Source: Celoporthe dispersa | Taxonomy: Eukaryota; Ascomycota; Sordariomycetes; Diaporthales; Cryphonectriaceae | DNA length: 64,000 nucleotides | NCBI GenBank assembly: GCA_016584495.1 | Contig: WAID01000013.1 | Location: forward strand, 310,001-374,000 | Direction of reading: 5' to 3' | Program-made: the position numbers and the translations under genes | Part shown: piece by piece, positions 49,462-61,063 of the stretch | Position numbering within the stretch: the stretch's first letter is position 1 | Layout: every line of letters starts with the position of its first letter | Notes under the pieces: model-generated | What the model was told of the DNA's origin: nothing | The model's database searches: none | The model's input: the letters and a program-made list of their open reading frames with translations, nothing else

Positions 49462-51464
49462 TCATGTTGCCCCGGCGGCCATCTGTATCCATGTCCCGTT
49501 CGCGAGCCACGTGCCACCCATGGTATAGTCACCCATCTCCAGCCCATACGCTGCCGATAGCGCAAAGAAGCCAAACCGAAAGTATTCGGGCTCGCCGGCG
49601 ATCGCCCTCTGCCAGGTGAAGGAGCGCTCTTCCTGGCTGGATGAGTAGTCCCGGTACCGCTCGACGTCGTTGACGAGGACGCTGGTCCCGTTCCAGCCCA
49701 CAGGGACACCAGGCCACGTGAAGGTGACGCTGGACACCGTCGCGTTGAGAGCAGTGATGACGGGCAGCGCCGAGCCGTCCAGCGCGTCGCCCTGCAGCTC
49801 TGCCGCCGTCTGCAGGATCGCGTCGAAGCCCCACTTGGCGACCCCGTTGATGAAGAGCCCCACGAGGATGCCCTGGTAGACCAGGCTGGGCCGGGTCTGC
49901 AGCGAGGTGCCGGGGATGAGGAGGAGCCCCAGGATGTAGTGGTGCAGGCGGAGGTCCTCCTGCGGTATGGCTGCTAGCAGGCCGATGATAACGCCTAAGC
50001 TCACGTAGAGCGCCAGGTATCGCAGCAGCCGCCCCTCTCGCCTGAATGCCCACGCCTGCCCGACGAACGCGCAGAGGAGGACGACCACGATGATGATGAG
50101 CGCGGCCAGCCCGCCTGGCTCCTGCCGGATATCGTGAGCCGTGAGCCTCTCGAGCGGAATCAGCTCGAAGGTGTAGTCCGCCAGCACGGCTACCCAGCAC
50201 GGACCGAGCCACAGGACCGTCTTTTCGAGCTGGGCGGTAAGGTCGTGCAGGGTCCGCCGGATATAGAGCCTGTACATGACCATCGAGATGAAGAGCGCTG
50301 GCAGGAGCTTGCCCATGGCTGTCGACACCAGCGTCGCGATGTTGGCGTACTCGGGCGTATCCGTAGCCAGTGCCGCCTGGAGGTAGCACCCGACGACCGT
50401 GGTGTAGAAGAACACGGAGGCAGACCGGGTGAACAGGGACAGGAGCGCCGTGTAGACGACAGAGATGGCCAGCAGGTCCCACGAGAGGTCCCTGCAGGAA
50501 GCAGACGTCGACCCAAAGGTGAAGGACGACGGGAAGCTCGAGTCGAACCCGATGCTGGAGATGCCGTTCCGGGTCACGGAGGGGTAGTTGCTCTGCTGGC
50601 CGATGAGGGACACAACACCACAGCCGCCTGCGCTGTTGGCGATGACACCAGCGTGAATGGCAGCAGAGCAGATAAAAGAGTCGCCGCGGTACGTAAAGTC
50701 GTGGGTGCCATCCGGGGTTGGGCCCCCGACCACCAGCGGCTTATAGATGACTTCCTGCGCGCCGACTGCGCGAGGATTCTGCACCTCCTCGCTGAGACAG
50801 TTCGCGGGACATCGGAAGGCGAACGAGCTGTCGGAGAAGGGCAGGCAGTACGTGCCATTGAGCCCACAGTCGTTGTTCTCCTCCCTGTCCTCAACAAGTC
50901 AGCACGGACGAAACCAGGCCCAAGGGCTGAGCCACAAGGAAGGGAAGGAAAAAAAAAAGGGGAAGCCAGACCAGAACACGCCGCCGCACTGTATCTGGAT
51001 GGGCTGGCCATAGCCGTTCACATCATCAGCAGCAGCCGACTTGTGGAGCACAGCGCCAAAAGTGGCGACCCAGCAGACGTAGAAGAGGAAGAGGACCACG
51101 ATGCGCTGCCATCGTCTCGGGCAGAGCTTGTCCACCAGCCGCAGCGGCAGATGCTGGAGACGAGGCAGGACTGGCCGAATCTTCCAGGTCCTCGGGGGGT
51201 GGGGCCCTTCAGATAGGTACAGATGGCGTCTGACCTGCGCTGGACGGACGGTGGAAGGCGTCTCTTCAGCTTCTCCAGCACGAGGTTGCCGTGTCCATCG
51301 TGGCCAGCCACATCGGCGCTTCCCGTCGACGACGGCTGTGATGAGGCTGCCCGCACCTCGGGGCTGTCCCTGGCCTTCTCGAAGGCCTTGTGTGCGCTTT
51401 CGTCGGCCGTCGTCTGCCTCACGCAGCTCTCGGGGTCTCGCAGCAGCGCATCCGGACCAGCCAT
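49462..51464 (-). CDS. LCCL-domain multi-pass membrane protein, one-base frameshift
   Basis: Two exons, 51464-50972 and 50884-49462, separated by an 87-base intron with a non-typical GTCTGG donor. In exon one the frame changes after TYLKGPTP; adding one base to the run GGGGGG at 51194-51199 (plus strand) restores RTWKIRPVLPRLQHLPLRLV and the first membrane segment, RIVVLFLFYVCWVATFGAVL. The full product would be 638 residues. The LCCL domain is clear: CGLNGTYCLPF, FAFRCPANC, then YRGDSFICSAAIHAGVIANS and GGCGVVSLIG. About seven more membrane segments follow (for example ALIIIVVVLLCAFVGQAWAF), with an extracytosolic C-terminal domain. Fungal LCCL proteins are conserved, probably in the endomembrane system or plasma membrane; their role is unknown. 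I regard the frameshift as a likely read error. Confidence 0.85.
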
Positions 51465-52390
51465 CTCCAGAGTTTCAGCACAGTCAACGCTTTAGACAAG
51501 GCGTCGTGGGCTTGGCATCGTCGGGAAAGTTCACACTAGATGACCACTCGCTGTCGACTAAGTTGAGGAACAGCGCGGTGTCACCCGCTGTGCCGTGTTG
51601 CCGTGTTGCCACACCCACCTTCTCTCGTCGCGTGTGCGTAATCCTCCCCCTAGAGCTGAAACGAGGCAAGCCAGCGAACCAACATTCCCGAGCAGAGAGC
51701 CAGGGGTTCATCTCGGTGCCGTGTCGGCTTGCGGAGCAGCCCTGGCCACTAACGCCTCGGTCCATCATAGTCGCGGTATTGCTGAGCCAAGGGCTGCTGA
51801 AGCCAAACTGCGTTGATCGATCAATGTCGTGTGTAATGAGGCCTTTTTTTCTTGGAAACCTTTCTTCCTTCGAGGTGTTGAATTGATTTGAGAAGGAGAG
51901 CAGCAGGTCGTCGTCATTCGCTGGAAGGCTGGTTTGTCATCAGGCAGGTGCGCGAGGTTCAGTCAGGGCAGGTCAGACCAGGGCTAGAGCCCCTCGTGGC
52001 TGCTGACTCGCTGTGGCAGATGTTCACCTCCTCAAACGTCGCCAACATTGCATCGCCAGCTTGATCTCTCTCGTCAACCTTCAGCTCTGGTGTCTCGAGG
52101 GCCTCTCTTGCCCCTTTTTGGGATGGTCCGTTCATGAGATATGCTTCACGCCTGTCCTCAGGCCGCTTCCACGCGCGCTTTGCTCGGCCAGGAGCAAGTC
52201 GTCCTTTGGCTGAGATGCCCTTCGCTGTAGGTCGGAATCGATGCCCGCCTATATCGATCTGCGTCCTCGTTCAGCCGACGAGTCGCGCGGCCTCTCGTCG
52301 TTGAGACCCCTGAGGTGCACCATGTGAACTCATGCGGCCTTCAGGATTCGGGTTGAACTTCAGAAGACTTGGACTGGTGATCATGGATGG
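51465..52390. other. Intergenic, no gene recognised
   Basis: Upstream of the LCCL gene. Open frames here are shadows without domains; the promoter of the LCCL gene is expected in the first few hundred bases. Confidence 0.55.
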
Positions 52391-52566
52391 CGGGGAGTGA
52401 ACCGATAGGCTGAGATGAAAGATGGGAAGAGCTCCTCAAAGAAAGCGCTCATCAACTCCTGGTGCTCAGCCCCGATCGGCAGACTCGACGCTCCTCCCGC
52501 TCGGTATGGGAAACTTGGGTTTGTCTCGAGTGCGGATAGATATGAGGTCCTGGGCAGCTCCAACAC

Positions 52567-53684
52567 CATCTATGCTGGAGACACGGTTCCCAAGACACAG
52601 CGTCGTGCTGGGGTCTACGCACCAGGCTCACCACCAAATGGCGAACACCACACTATCCCTACCGGATCCCAGATAGTACCAATTATCTGGAGAAGAGGCG
52701 CCCCTTGAAGTTCAGCCACAGTGCCAGGGTGGACAAGCACCTGTGGAAGATACCCCTCAAGGCAATCGAGGCTCTCCGTCCCGAGGTGCATCTCCCACAT
52801 ATTGATGTCGTCATCACGGCAGGACATCTGGTCGATTTTCCGAAGGACGCGGTCGGAGCGCGTGCCATGGACAACTCCGGTCAATGTCACACTCGCCATG
52901 AGACAATGTTCATCGATGGGTTCGAGCCTGTATGGTTCGAGACTGGTTCTGAGCTAGACACGGCCAGTTGCTTTTGGATTATGCGGCCATGTGTGGCCGC
53001 GGCAGTACCCCGATAGCCCGAGACGCTACGTATCATTTGTTACCGCTAGGATCACCTCAACATCGTCGTCTTGACCGGTGTCGACACCAGTCTGCGAGGG
53101 ACACCGCTCCAAATGGGCCGGCCGAGGATCTAGCTAGTATCGTCACACTCTTTGACAAGCAATGGCCTCCTCTAGACGGCCAGCTGGACTACAAAGGCAT
53201 GTATCAACTATGGCTCCGCCGCTGCCCACACCTCATAAGCGGCCGTCGGAAGGACGGCCAGATCGTTGAGCAGCGCATACAATCTGTACAGGAGTATTGG
53301 ATCTAGTGGGAGAAGCTCAACATGCATCAGGGGGCCTCGCCGCACATGGCCTTGGATTTTGGAAAGCTCAGGAATCTTCTTCTCCAGAAAGCACCGGGCA
53401 TGGCCTACATTGCGCGGAGAGCACCACTAGAAAAGAGCAAACGTGACTGGATCTTGGAGGTTTGGCAAGCTGTGCATGACAGATGGCCTTTGCCCAGAGA
53501 GGATGCTGACAAGTCCGCGCCAGCAAAGACGGCGGAGCAGGAGCACCTAACGCCCAACTGTTCAAGACAGCCTTCACTCGGAATCCATTCGAAGATCCAG
53601 AAAAAAATGGTAGAAGAGAAAGGAAAAGAAACCAGCGCAGAGGATGATATAGTTGCTCAGCTGCTGAAGATGGCTTACCGTTGA
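52567..53684 (+). pseudogene. Decayed coding block of unknown function
   Basis: Two frames on the plus strand read like real protein but are broken. The first runs from about 52567 to 53016 and includes NYLEKRRPLKFSHSARVDKH, LWKIPLKAIEALRPEVHLPH and DGFEPVWFETGSELDTASCF. The second, from about 53125 to 53684, contains LFDKQWPPLDGQLDYKGMYQ, then a TAG at 53304-53306, then WEKLNMHQG, LDFGKLRNLLLQKAPGMAYI and KRDWILEVWQAVHDRWPLPR. The stop lies mid-domain (YWI-stop-WEK) and would fit a CAG to TAG change. I do not recognise the family. It could be a decayed gene, a relic of a mobile element, or a multi-exon gene with introns I failed to place. Confidence 0.4.
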
Positions 53685-54877
53685 GAAACTTCTACAGAAA
53701 CAGCATTTTTTTTTTCTTTTTCGGGTTTTACTTTCTCTTGATTTGGAAATGGCGGCAGCAATCCTCCCTTGTGACGTTCGAAACTCAAATGATCTGTGAA
53801 GATTCTGGAGAGTCTGCGTGGAGACAGCACACGGTGAGATATGTAACCTCACCCCTTCCTGGCGACGATGGGGATCTGAGCCGCATCCACGTTAAGCCTG
53901 TTTGTGATGCGATGTTGATCAAGATCGGATGGCTTTACTTGGCAGAATCTATCGATATGGACGCCACGCCACACCACGCCTTGCTCGCACTGCGGGTTGA
54001 AATCCTCAAAAGATGCTTTTCATCGGTTATGGTCCCCTACCTGACATAATCTCCATGAAACACGAATCAGAATGAGAGGGCGGCTGTGGATCCTCCGCAG
54101 ACTCTTAACCTCGCCGCTGGGAACCTCGACCTGACATCCGGGGGAGACGTCCACGCCAGTTAACCTCAGAGAGTACGACGGCTTCACGAGATATCCAGGT
54201 CTGCCGACAACCGGCTCCTTCTTGACTCGGCTCTCAGAAAATCCAACGAGAGACTGAACCGTCTTGTTCTGTTACTGGGTCTTCATATTGTACTGCGGAT
54301 TTACTGGTCATGCGGTGGGACGCGGTTCGGTACGCTCCGCGTGCCCCTTTTCAGGCGATAGGCCGGTCCGTCACCCGTGGCGCTACCTATTCGCTCTCGA
54401 CGGTATTGGTGGACATTTTTATGATGCCGGCATACCTGTTCCTCTCAACTGCTCATTTCCAGTAACATGAATACTCTCGATCGCCAAGAGGAGCGGAGGT
54501 TTTATGCTTCTTTTGAGTGGGCTTCCTATTAAGGGACAAACGCTGACACAATGGTACTGACAAGCAAACGGCGGCCCACAGCAGCCTCATAGCAGCGTCT
54601 GGAATATAGGGAACCTTGCCGATATCAAGGAGTGGCACATGGGTGTGTTGGAAACGAAACAATATTATTAAGGAAACAAGGAAAAGATTTGTGTTTCCAT
54701 TGTCGAGACTATATCTAGGCCTCGTCCCCTTCGCCGGCTGGATTCTAGTACGCGAGCCGGAGTCTTACCTCCTCACAGCATCCTTCCTCGGCGTTCTCCC
54801 TCCCACCCCACCTCTCTTTTTGTTCCTATCTTCCTACTTCCCTCCTTGGATTATTGGCCACATTCTTCTCTCCAGCC
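53685..54877. other. Intergenic, mannanase promoter side
   Basis: About 1.2 kb before the mannanase. The last 120 bases are pyrimidine-rich, as is common just before fungal start codons. No gene is recognised. Confidence 0.55.
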
Positions 54878-56586
54878 ATGAGGGAGGGGCCTGGCATCCG
54901 CCCTATCGCTGCTGGCCACCGGCGCCGCGGCCCAGCAGTCACCCTATGGCCAGTGCGGCGGTACCGGCTACACGGGGCTGACAAGCTGCACGTCTGGCTA
55001 TGAGTGCACGTCGCAGAATGCCTACTACTACCAGTGCGTCCCGGGGACGGCAACGAGCAGCTCACCAGCGACGTCTACCTCGGTGGTGGCGACGACGACG
55101 GCGAGCACATCGTCAGTAGTTTCTTTACACCCTCTAGAGTTGCGGGCTGGCCCCGGTTCTTGGGAAGGTTCTGAAAGAGGAGGAAACGTGCGGGGCGGCG
55201 GCGGCGGGAATGATCTCCTTGTATCCTCATCAGAGGCATCCGTCGTAACATTGGTCGCGTCTAGTTCCTCCGCGGTGACGACGTCTAGCAAGACCTCGTC
55301 CTCAACCGTGTCAAAGACGTCCACCTCGGCCGTGTCGACTGCGACTAGCAGCGGCACCTTCTCCACCACGGATGGGCTGTTCTTCAACATCGACGGTGTG
55401 ACCAAGTACTACGCGGGCACCAACTGCTACTGGTGCTCGTTCCTGACCTCGGACGACGACGTTGACACGGTCTTCTCGCACATGGCCACTGCGGGCTTCA
55501 AGATCATCCGCGTCTGGGGCTTCAACGACGTCACCTCCATCCCGTCCGACGACACGGTATACTTCCAATACCTCTCTGCCAGCGGGTCCACCATCAACAC
55601 GGGCGAGTACGGCCTGGAGAGACTGGACGCCGTGGTCGCCGCGGCCGAGACGTACGACCTGAAGGTCATCATCAACTTCGTGAACAACTGGAGCGACTAC
55701 GGCGGCATCGCAGCCTACACCACGGCATTCGGGTGCTCCGCTACCACCTGGTTTACTGACTCCACCTGCCAGGCACAGTATCAGACGTACATCGAGGCCG
55801 TCGTCAGCAGATACAAGACCTCCACAGCCGTGTTTGCGTGGGAGCTAGCCAACGAGCCCAGATGCACCGGGTGTGACACGTACGTCCTCTTGATCTAGAT
55901 CTGGCTGGGGAAAAGACCCTTTTTTTTTTATCTCTTCAGAATGAAAATCTGTGACTGACACGGGAGAGACAGCTCCATCATCTACGACTGGGCCACGACC
56001 ACATCGGAATACATCAAGTCTCTCGACTCGAACCACATGGTCACCATGGGCGATGAGGGTTTCGGGCCTCTGGCTGGAGGTGACGGGTCGTACCCGTACA
56101 CGACGGATGCGGGCGGCTATACCTGGGCCGATGATCTGAACATTACCACGCTGGACTTTGGCACATTCCACCTCTACCCCGACAGCTGTAAGTTCCCCCG
56201 CCCGGAAGAAAGAACAAGCTCGCTCCACGAGAAAGCGCCATGGCTGACCACGTTGGAAAACGCGAAAAGGGGGTGAGCCCTACAGCTGGGGCGATCTGTG
56301 GGTCACCACCCACGCGGCCGGTTGCGTGGCGGCTGGCAAGCCCTGCTACCTCGAGGAGTACGGCGGGGGCAACAACTGTACCGTCGAGAACCCCTGGCAG
56401 CAGTACGCACTCAACAGCTCTGGTATCGCCGGCGACAGCTTCTGGCAGTACGGAGACACGCTCCCGAGCTGCAGCTGCGAGACCTCGGACGACGGCAACA
56501 CCGTCTACTATGAGGAGGGCAACTGGGACTGCATGGTCGTGGATCACATCGAGGCCATTGACGCGCTGTACCCGTCCAAGGCCTGA
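54878..56586 (+). CDS. Secreted CBM1-GH5 endo-beta-1,4-mannanase
   Basis: The order is signal peptide, CBM1, Ser/Thr linker, GH5 catalytic domain. The signal (LASALSLLATGAAAQ) and the mature start QQSPYGQCGGTGYTGLTSC lie one frame off the only nearby ATG at 54878; removing one G from GGGG at 54886-54889 joins them as MREGLASALS. The CBM1 has QCGG and ends YYYQCVPG. The GH5 domain runs from GLFFNIDGVTKYYAGTNCYW. The acid/base Glu is in WELANEPR and the nucleophile Glu in CYLEEYGGGNNC. Exon ends at 55879, 55973-56187 and 56270-56586 keep the frame. I place it in GH5 subfamily 7, which cuts mannan and galactomannan outside the cell. Within the linker, 55116-55235 encodes an odd Gly/Arg/Glu-rich stretch and may be an unspliced 120-base intron. 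Confidence 0.87.
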
Positions 56587-57084
56587 TGAGGGGCGTGAGA
56601 AAGAAATGGGAGGCCTCTCTCTGTCTCTCCCACACACACGCGCAGGAAACCTGCCCCCATTCATTTCTACTGTATATATTGCCCACAACCGTATCTACAG
56701 AGCAACATTGCAACACTCTCAACGGGCTGGAAACAAGACCAGTGCCGTGTGCCCCTCTTTCTGCATCATATGAGTGTGTACAACAGCTCCCATGATCGGG
56801 TCGACGTTTTGAGACCTCATGACTGACAAGACGCGTGTCGAGGGAGATGCTTAGCACAGGCGCTCACTTTTATTGAAGCTGATAAAGAAAAGGCATCCAC
56901 AAATATATATGATGCAGTCGTATATCGCTAGGGAAAGGTCATGGCTCATTGTAAACTCAAGTCGACAGGAAAACACAACCTATCCAAGGAGATCATCAAA
57001 GAAAGAAGAAGAAAATCAAATGAAAAGATCATCATCATACTCTGCGACGACGACAACAACAACACAAGGCCACACAGTCATCAA
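56587..57084. other. Convergent intergenic spacer
   Basis: About 500 bases between the ends of the mannanase and the ubiquitin-like-domain gene; expected to be 3' UTR sequence of both. Confidence 0.65.
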
Positions 57085-59700
57085 TCAACTCAGGACCGAA
57101 CTCACAGACGACCCCGACGAATCAGAATCGGAATCAGAACCGTAATCAGAATCGGAATCAATATCAGACCCACCACTGCTGTGCTGCCACTCGTCCAAAA
57201 ATTCCTCGCCAGCGACATCAGTCAGATCCGTGAACCTCGTCAGGAGGTCAGCAACAGTGACACCCTTGGCCTTCTTCGCCTCGCCGATGAAGTCCACAAA
57301 CGACAGCTCCTTCTTCTCTGCCAGGCTCATATCGTACAGCCGCCGGCGAGAACGCCGTTTCATAGGCCCGGGACGGCGGTAAGGCGGAGGAGGAGGAGGA
57401 CATCCTACGGGGATTGGCAACCCGGGTCCACGTGGTTGCGGCGGTGGCATGCATGGTCGCATGGGCGGAGGTGGCATGGGTGGTAGCGGAATCCCGGGGC
57501 TCATCACCGGCTGGGGACCTTGACGACGACTGACAGCGTATCCAGGGTCAGGGGAGAGGGCGGAGCGGCCATGCAGGTCCTGTTTTACCTCCATCCAGAA
57601 GCTTTGCAGCCGCGCCGCTCGCATCTGCCGATCGCTCCGCTCAGTGTCAAGCCTGGAACTGGTACTGCAGAAGGGAGGATCCCGAGGGTAGAAGCGGCGT
57701 AGTGGGTTCGACTCCATCGGCCAGAGCTCCATCCTAACGCTGTCGCCCGGCCTGACGCTGCTGGTCCATAGGTGGGGGAGGATGTGCTCGCCCTTGGCAT
57801 TGAAAAAGTTATAGTGTCCTTCCAGAACGTGTGGTCCGATCTCAGCAACAGAGCCAAAGATGTCTAGGACTGTATCCTTCACGCTCTGTTTCTTCCTGTC
57901 AGCACTCCTATGCGCGGCACAGTCATGGGTGTGGGTGTGTGTGTTTGTGTGTGTGCGTGCCTGTGGTTAGGGGGGTGAGGGAGGTGGTGTTTAAATATTT
58001 ATCACATACCTGCCACTCCTTGCCGATCGCAAAGGGAATGATCATCTTGCGGCCGAGCACGTCTGTGAGCGAGATGGGCGCTTTCTCCTTTTGTATGGAG
58101 AAGAATACGATGAAGTAAGAGTCGGCCTCATCCTCGCGCAGGATTTCCTGGAACGCCACACAGACCCTCTCCCGGCTCTGCAGCCTGTTGGCCTCATGGA
58201 CCACGTCGTCGACGATAAGATGGGTGCGCGGTCCTCCAATGATATAGCGACCAAACATCATGGTTCCGCTGTCCTTGCCACCACTCCTAATCCTCTTGAG
58301 ACCGGCCTGGAGGCGCTGGTGGCCAAAGGGGATCTTGATCGGCACGCTGTGCGACCTCCCGCGGGTGACCCAGGCCTCGAGCTCCTCGCTCGGCCAGTCT
58401 CTGGTGAACTCGTCATCCCTGCCAAATATGCGGTGTGTCCATTCCGCCATGGTGCCAGAGAGTTTCTGGCTCGCCTGGCTGAGCGCGGCGGACACCTTGG
58501 GGCCCATCTTGATGTTCTTATCAGGCTTGGTCCCTTCAGCGTGCACGGCCACGTTGGGCTTTAGCGGTCCTGTGCTATTGTTGACAGGTACGCGCTTCTC
58601 AGGCACACTCTCTCGCACCTCGACAATCTCGACAACGTCCGGTGGTGGTGCTGTTTTATCAATTAGATTTAATCAGAATGTCACAGCCCTGTAAAGAGGT
58701 TCTTCCGGCGATGAGATTTACTCACCTGTCTTTCCAGGGTTATTATTCACACGAGCAGGCGTCTCAACGACGATTGTCTGTCCTGATGTGTAAGAGCTCG
58801 TGGTGGAGGCATTGTCCTCCTCCTCCCTCTCCCTCGCGAGGCGCTCCTGGCGGCGGCGTTCTTGACGGCGCTGCTGCTTCTCCTGCTTTTTGGCCTCCTC
58901 CTTGGTAACTTTCATTTGGCTCGCGCGCAGGTAGTACAAGACAGACCTACTTGTGACCTCGGACTGAAAGGTGCCATTTTGCCGTTGCGTCGTGCTGTAT
59001 TTTGTGGGCCACCGGTATTTGTATTTAGCACTCATTCATTACGGACTTGATGTGATCTGTTGTACGTTTTGAAGGGGTCGGAGGGAGAAACTTCATACTC
59101 ATTGTGCAGCTGTGCGAGCTTGGCCATGTGCAGGTGCACGAGAAGGGCTTTGTTGACCCATCTGAGCTGTTCATGGCAGCTTTCCAGGCGGACCTCGAGC
59201 CACCTCCGCTGGTTACGAATTTTGGAGATGAGACCCAGGGTTTTGGTCGAGTACAGGTCAGGCACGGGCCCGATGAGCAGATCAGACTTCCTGTCATCCT
59301 CTTCCTCCTGCTCACTGCCGTCGTCGCTGTCAGAGTCAGAGTGAGATGAGCCCTGCCTCTCAGCGGCCCGCTGGAACAGCAAGATGAAGGCCTTGAAGAT
59401 GAGGCTACATTTGATGCTGAGAGCCTGGATATCCTCGCGCCCTGCCTGCGTGAAGACCTGAGAGCCACTGCTGCCGCCCGCCGCCGCACCACCACAGGTC
59501 CCCTTGCCCTCTTGGCCACCACCGAGGAACACCTGGAGCTGTCGAAGCGACGAGGTGCCCGCCTCGATGAGATAAACCATGAAACTCAGGTCCTCTTCCA
59601 TCTGGGAGCTCATGTTGACCCAGGTGTGGAAGATGTTGGCCAGCTGCTGGCCAAAGGCCTGAATGCAGCCGACGCAGGTGCAGTCGGGGTTGCCAGGCAT
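57085..59700 (-). CDS. Fungal ubiquitin-like-domain (ULD_fung) protein, 772 residues
   Basis: Four exons, 59700-59099, 58994-58726, 58650-58010 and about 57891-57085. The start is MPGNPDCTCVGCIQAFGQQL, a conserved helical N-terminal region (residues 1-200) with QRRWLEVRLESCHEQLRWVN. A charged coiled coil follows (EEAKKQEKQQRRQERRRQER), then a region with IPFGHQRLQAGLKRI. The ubiquitin-like domain is split by the third intron: ISLTDVLGRKMIIPFAIGKEWQ continues as VKDTVLDIFGSVAEIGPHVL and HILPHLWTSSVRPGDSVRME, ending at LWPM. A Pro-rich stretch (PMPPPPMRPCMPPP) and an acidic Ser/Asp tail complete it. Without the intron 58995-59098 the first two exons look like two genes overlapping by ATGA. The exact acceptor of exon four is uncertain by one or two residues. 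No catalytic motif is visible; a scaffold role is only a guess. Confidence 0.82.
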
Positions 59701-61063
59701 CTTTGCGAACCAAGAACAGTACTAGTAGTCCCCACCACGCGTATCAACAGTGCTCTAACTTGACGAGTGAATTTTGTGTACGCATGTATGCTTCCGAGGA
59801 GTGAGGAGAAGAAAAGGGGGCACATGCAGTGACACAACCACACGACCTCAGTCCTGAACACAAGTGAAATAGGAGGAGAGGCTCTGATGGCAAAGCCGCT
59901 GAGGTATATTACATATTTGTATGCGAGTGCTTCATGCGAGAGCCCGCCGCCGAGAAGCGAGGGGGGGAGTGAGACCTACCCTCCATAGCCTGGCAGAAGT
60001 GCTAGAACAAAAAAGAATGTGAGGAAAAATTGAGAATGGTAATAAAAGAGGAGGGAGGGGGAATTGTGCTAGCCATTGGACAAAACTAGGCAATCGACGA
60101 TGCTTCTGCATGTGCAGTAGCTAGCTATACTACAGGGTGCAGAGCGAGCCAGCCAATCTTTTCCCGCAGGAGTTTTTGATCCTTCGGACCGCAAGCGCAG
60201 CACAGAGTTTTGAGCTACTGTATGGACAGACACAAGCCACTTATGCCTTGGCACCGAAATAAGCTTGAATGCAATGTGACGGACGAGTGTGCAGAAGAGC
60301 GGAGGAAGGGGGGGGGGGGGACAGGGAGCGCTCTTCTGCTGGTAAGGGGATAAGCAAGTTGGAGATAGGCTGCAGTAGTATCGTATGACGTGCTGTGGAG
60401 AAGGAAGACTACAAGAGCCGCATTTTGGATAGAAAATCTGCAGAGAGCCTTATCTGCCTGGAAGAGGGAGGTGGGAGGTTTGTGGAATTAGTGATTACGG
60501 CGAAGCTCACCTGGCGATAGCCATGACGTGAGGTCTCCCTAACGTCCCGGGTTGCTGGACGAGATGTTCCGAGTTCCTATCAGAAGTTAAGCATAGGAAT
60601 ATAAGGAGGCGAGTTGTATGTCCTTTCATCTTCTTCTCACTCAAGCATAACTTGCAAAAGCTCATGATCACATTGTGTATTTTGCACCCTCAGCCTGCCG
60701 CGCTTCGTCGGTACGTAGGAATCAACATCGTCACCACCTGTCCGCCCTTATGATGACCTGCAGTGATAGTGAGGGCAGTTCTGTGCGAGACGAGACCCTT
60801 GGCAATATCAGGCTGTGAATATGCAGTAATAATAATATGAGGCAAGGGAGCAAGCGCCATTACTACGACTTACTACTCTCCTCCTGTCAAGGCTGCCCTG
60901 CAATGTAAGCCATCGGATGTCACCTTCGGGCTTCGCTCTTCTGGTTGTTGGTAGTCAATAAGTACTGTGGATAATCAAGTGCCCGCTGGATATCTCGTAG
61001 CCGCTCGTGTAGAAGATCTAGCCACCAAGAACAGGACCCGAGCTCCATCTATCGAGAATCTAG
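59701..61063. other. Intergenic, no protein gene recognised
   Basis: About 1.4 kb between two minus-strand genes. A G tract lies at about 60308-60320. A 5S-like fragment is noted separately at 60514-60622. Confidence 0.55.
60514..60622 (+). other. Possible decayed 5S rRNA-like fragment
   Basis: The stretch has a CCAT near its start, CAGAAGTTAAGC in the middle (5S box A-like) flanked by a perfect seven-base inverted repeat TTCCTAT/ATAGGAA, and GTTGTATGT near its end, as in fungal 5S RNA. The usual GGTGGGTGACC box C region is missing. It may be a truncated relic or chance similarity. Confidence 0.22.

Noticed and set aside
50134..51216. 360-codon open frame on the plus strand
   Set aside because: It is antisense to the LCCL gene, with no domain and a composition typical of a shadow frame.
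57695..57720. GGGTTCGACTCC, T-loop-like
   Set aside because: It lies inside the coding exon of the ubiquitin-like-domain gene and has no acceptor or anticodon stem.
59032..59035. Two minus-strand genes overlapping by ATGA
   Set aside because: An intron with GTATGA donor and TACAG acceptor (58995-59098) removes both the stop and the apparent new start and restores a continuous family protein.
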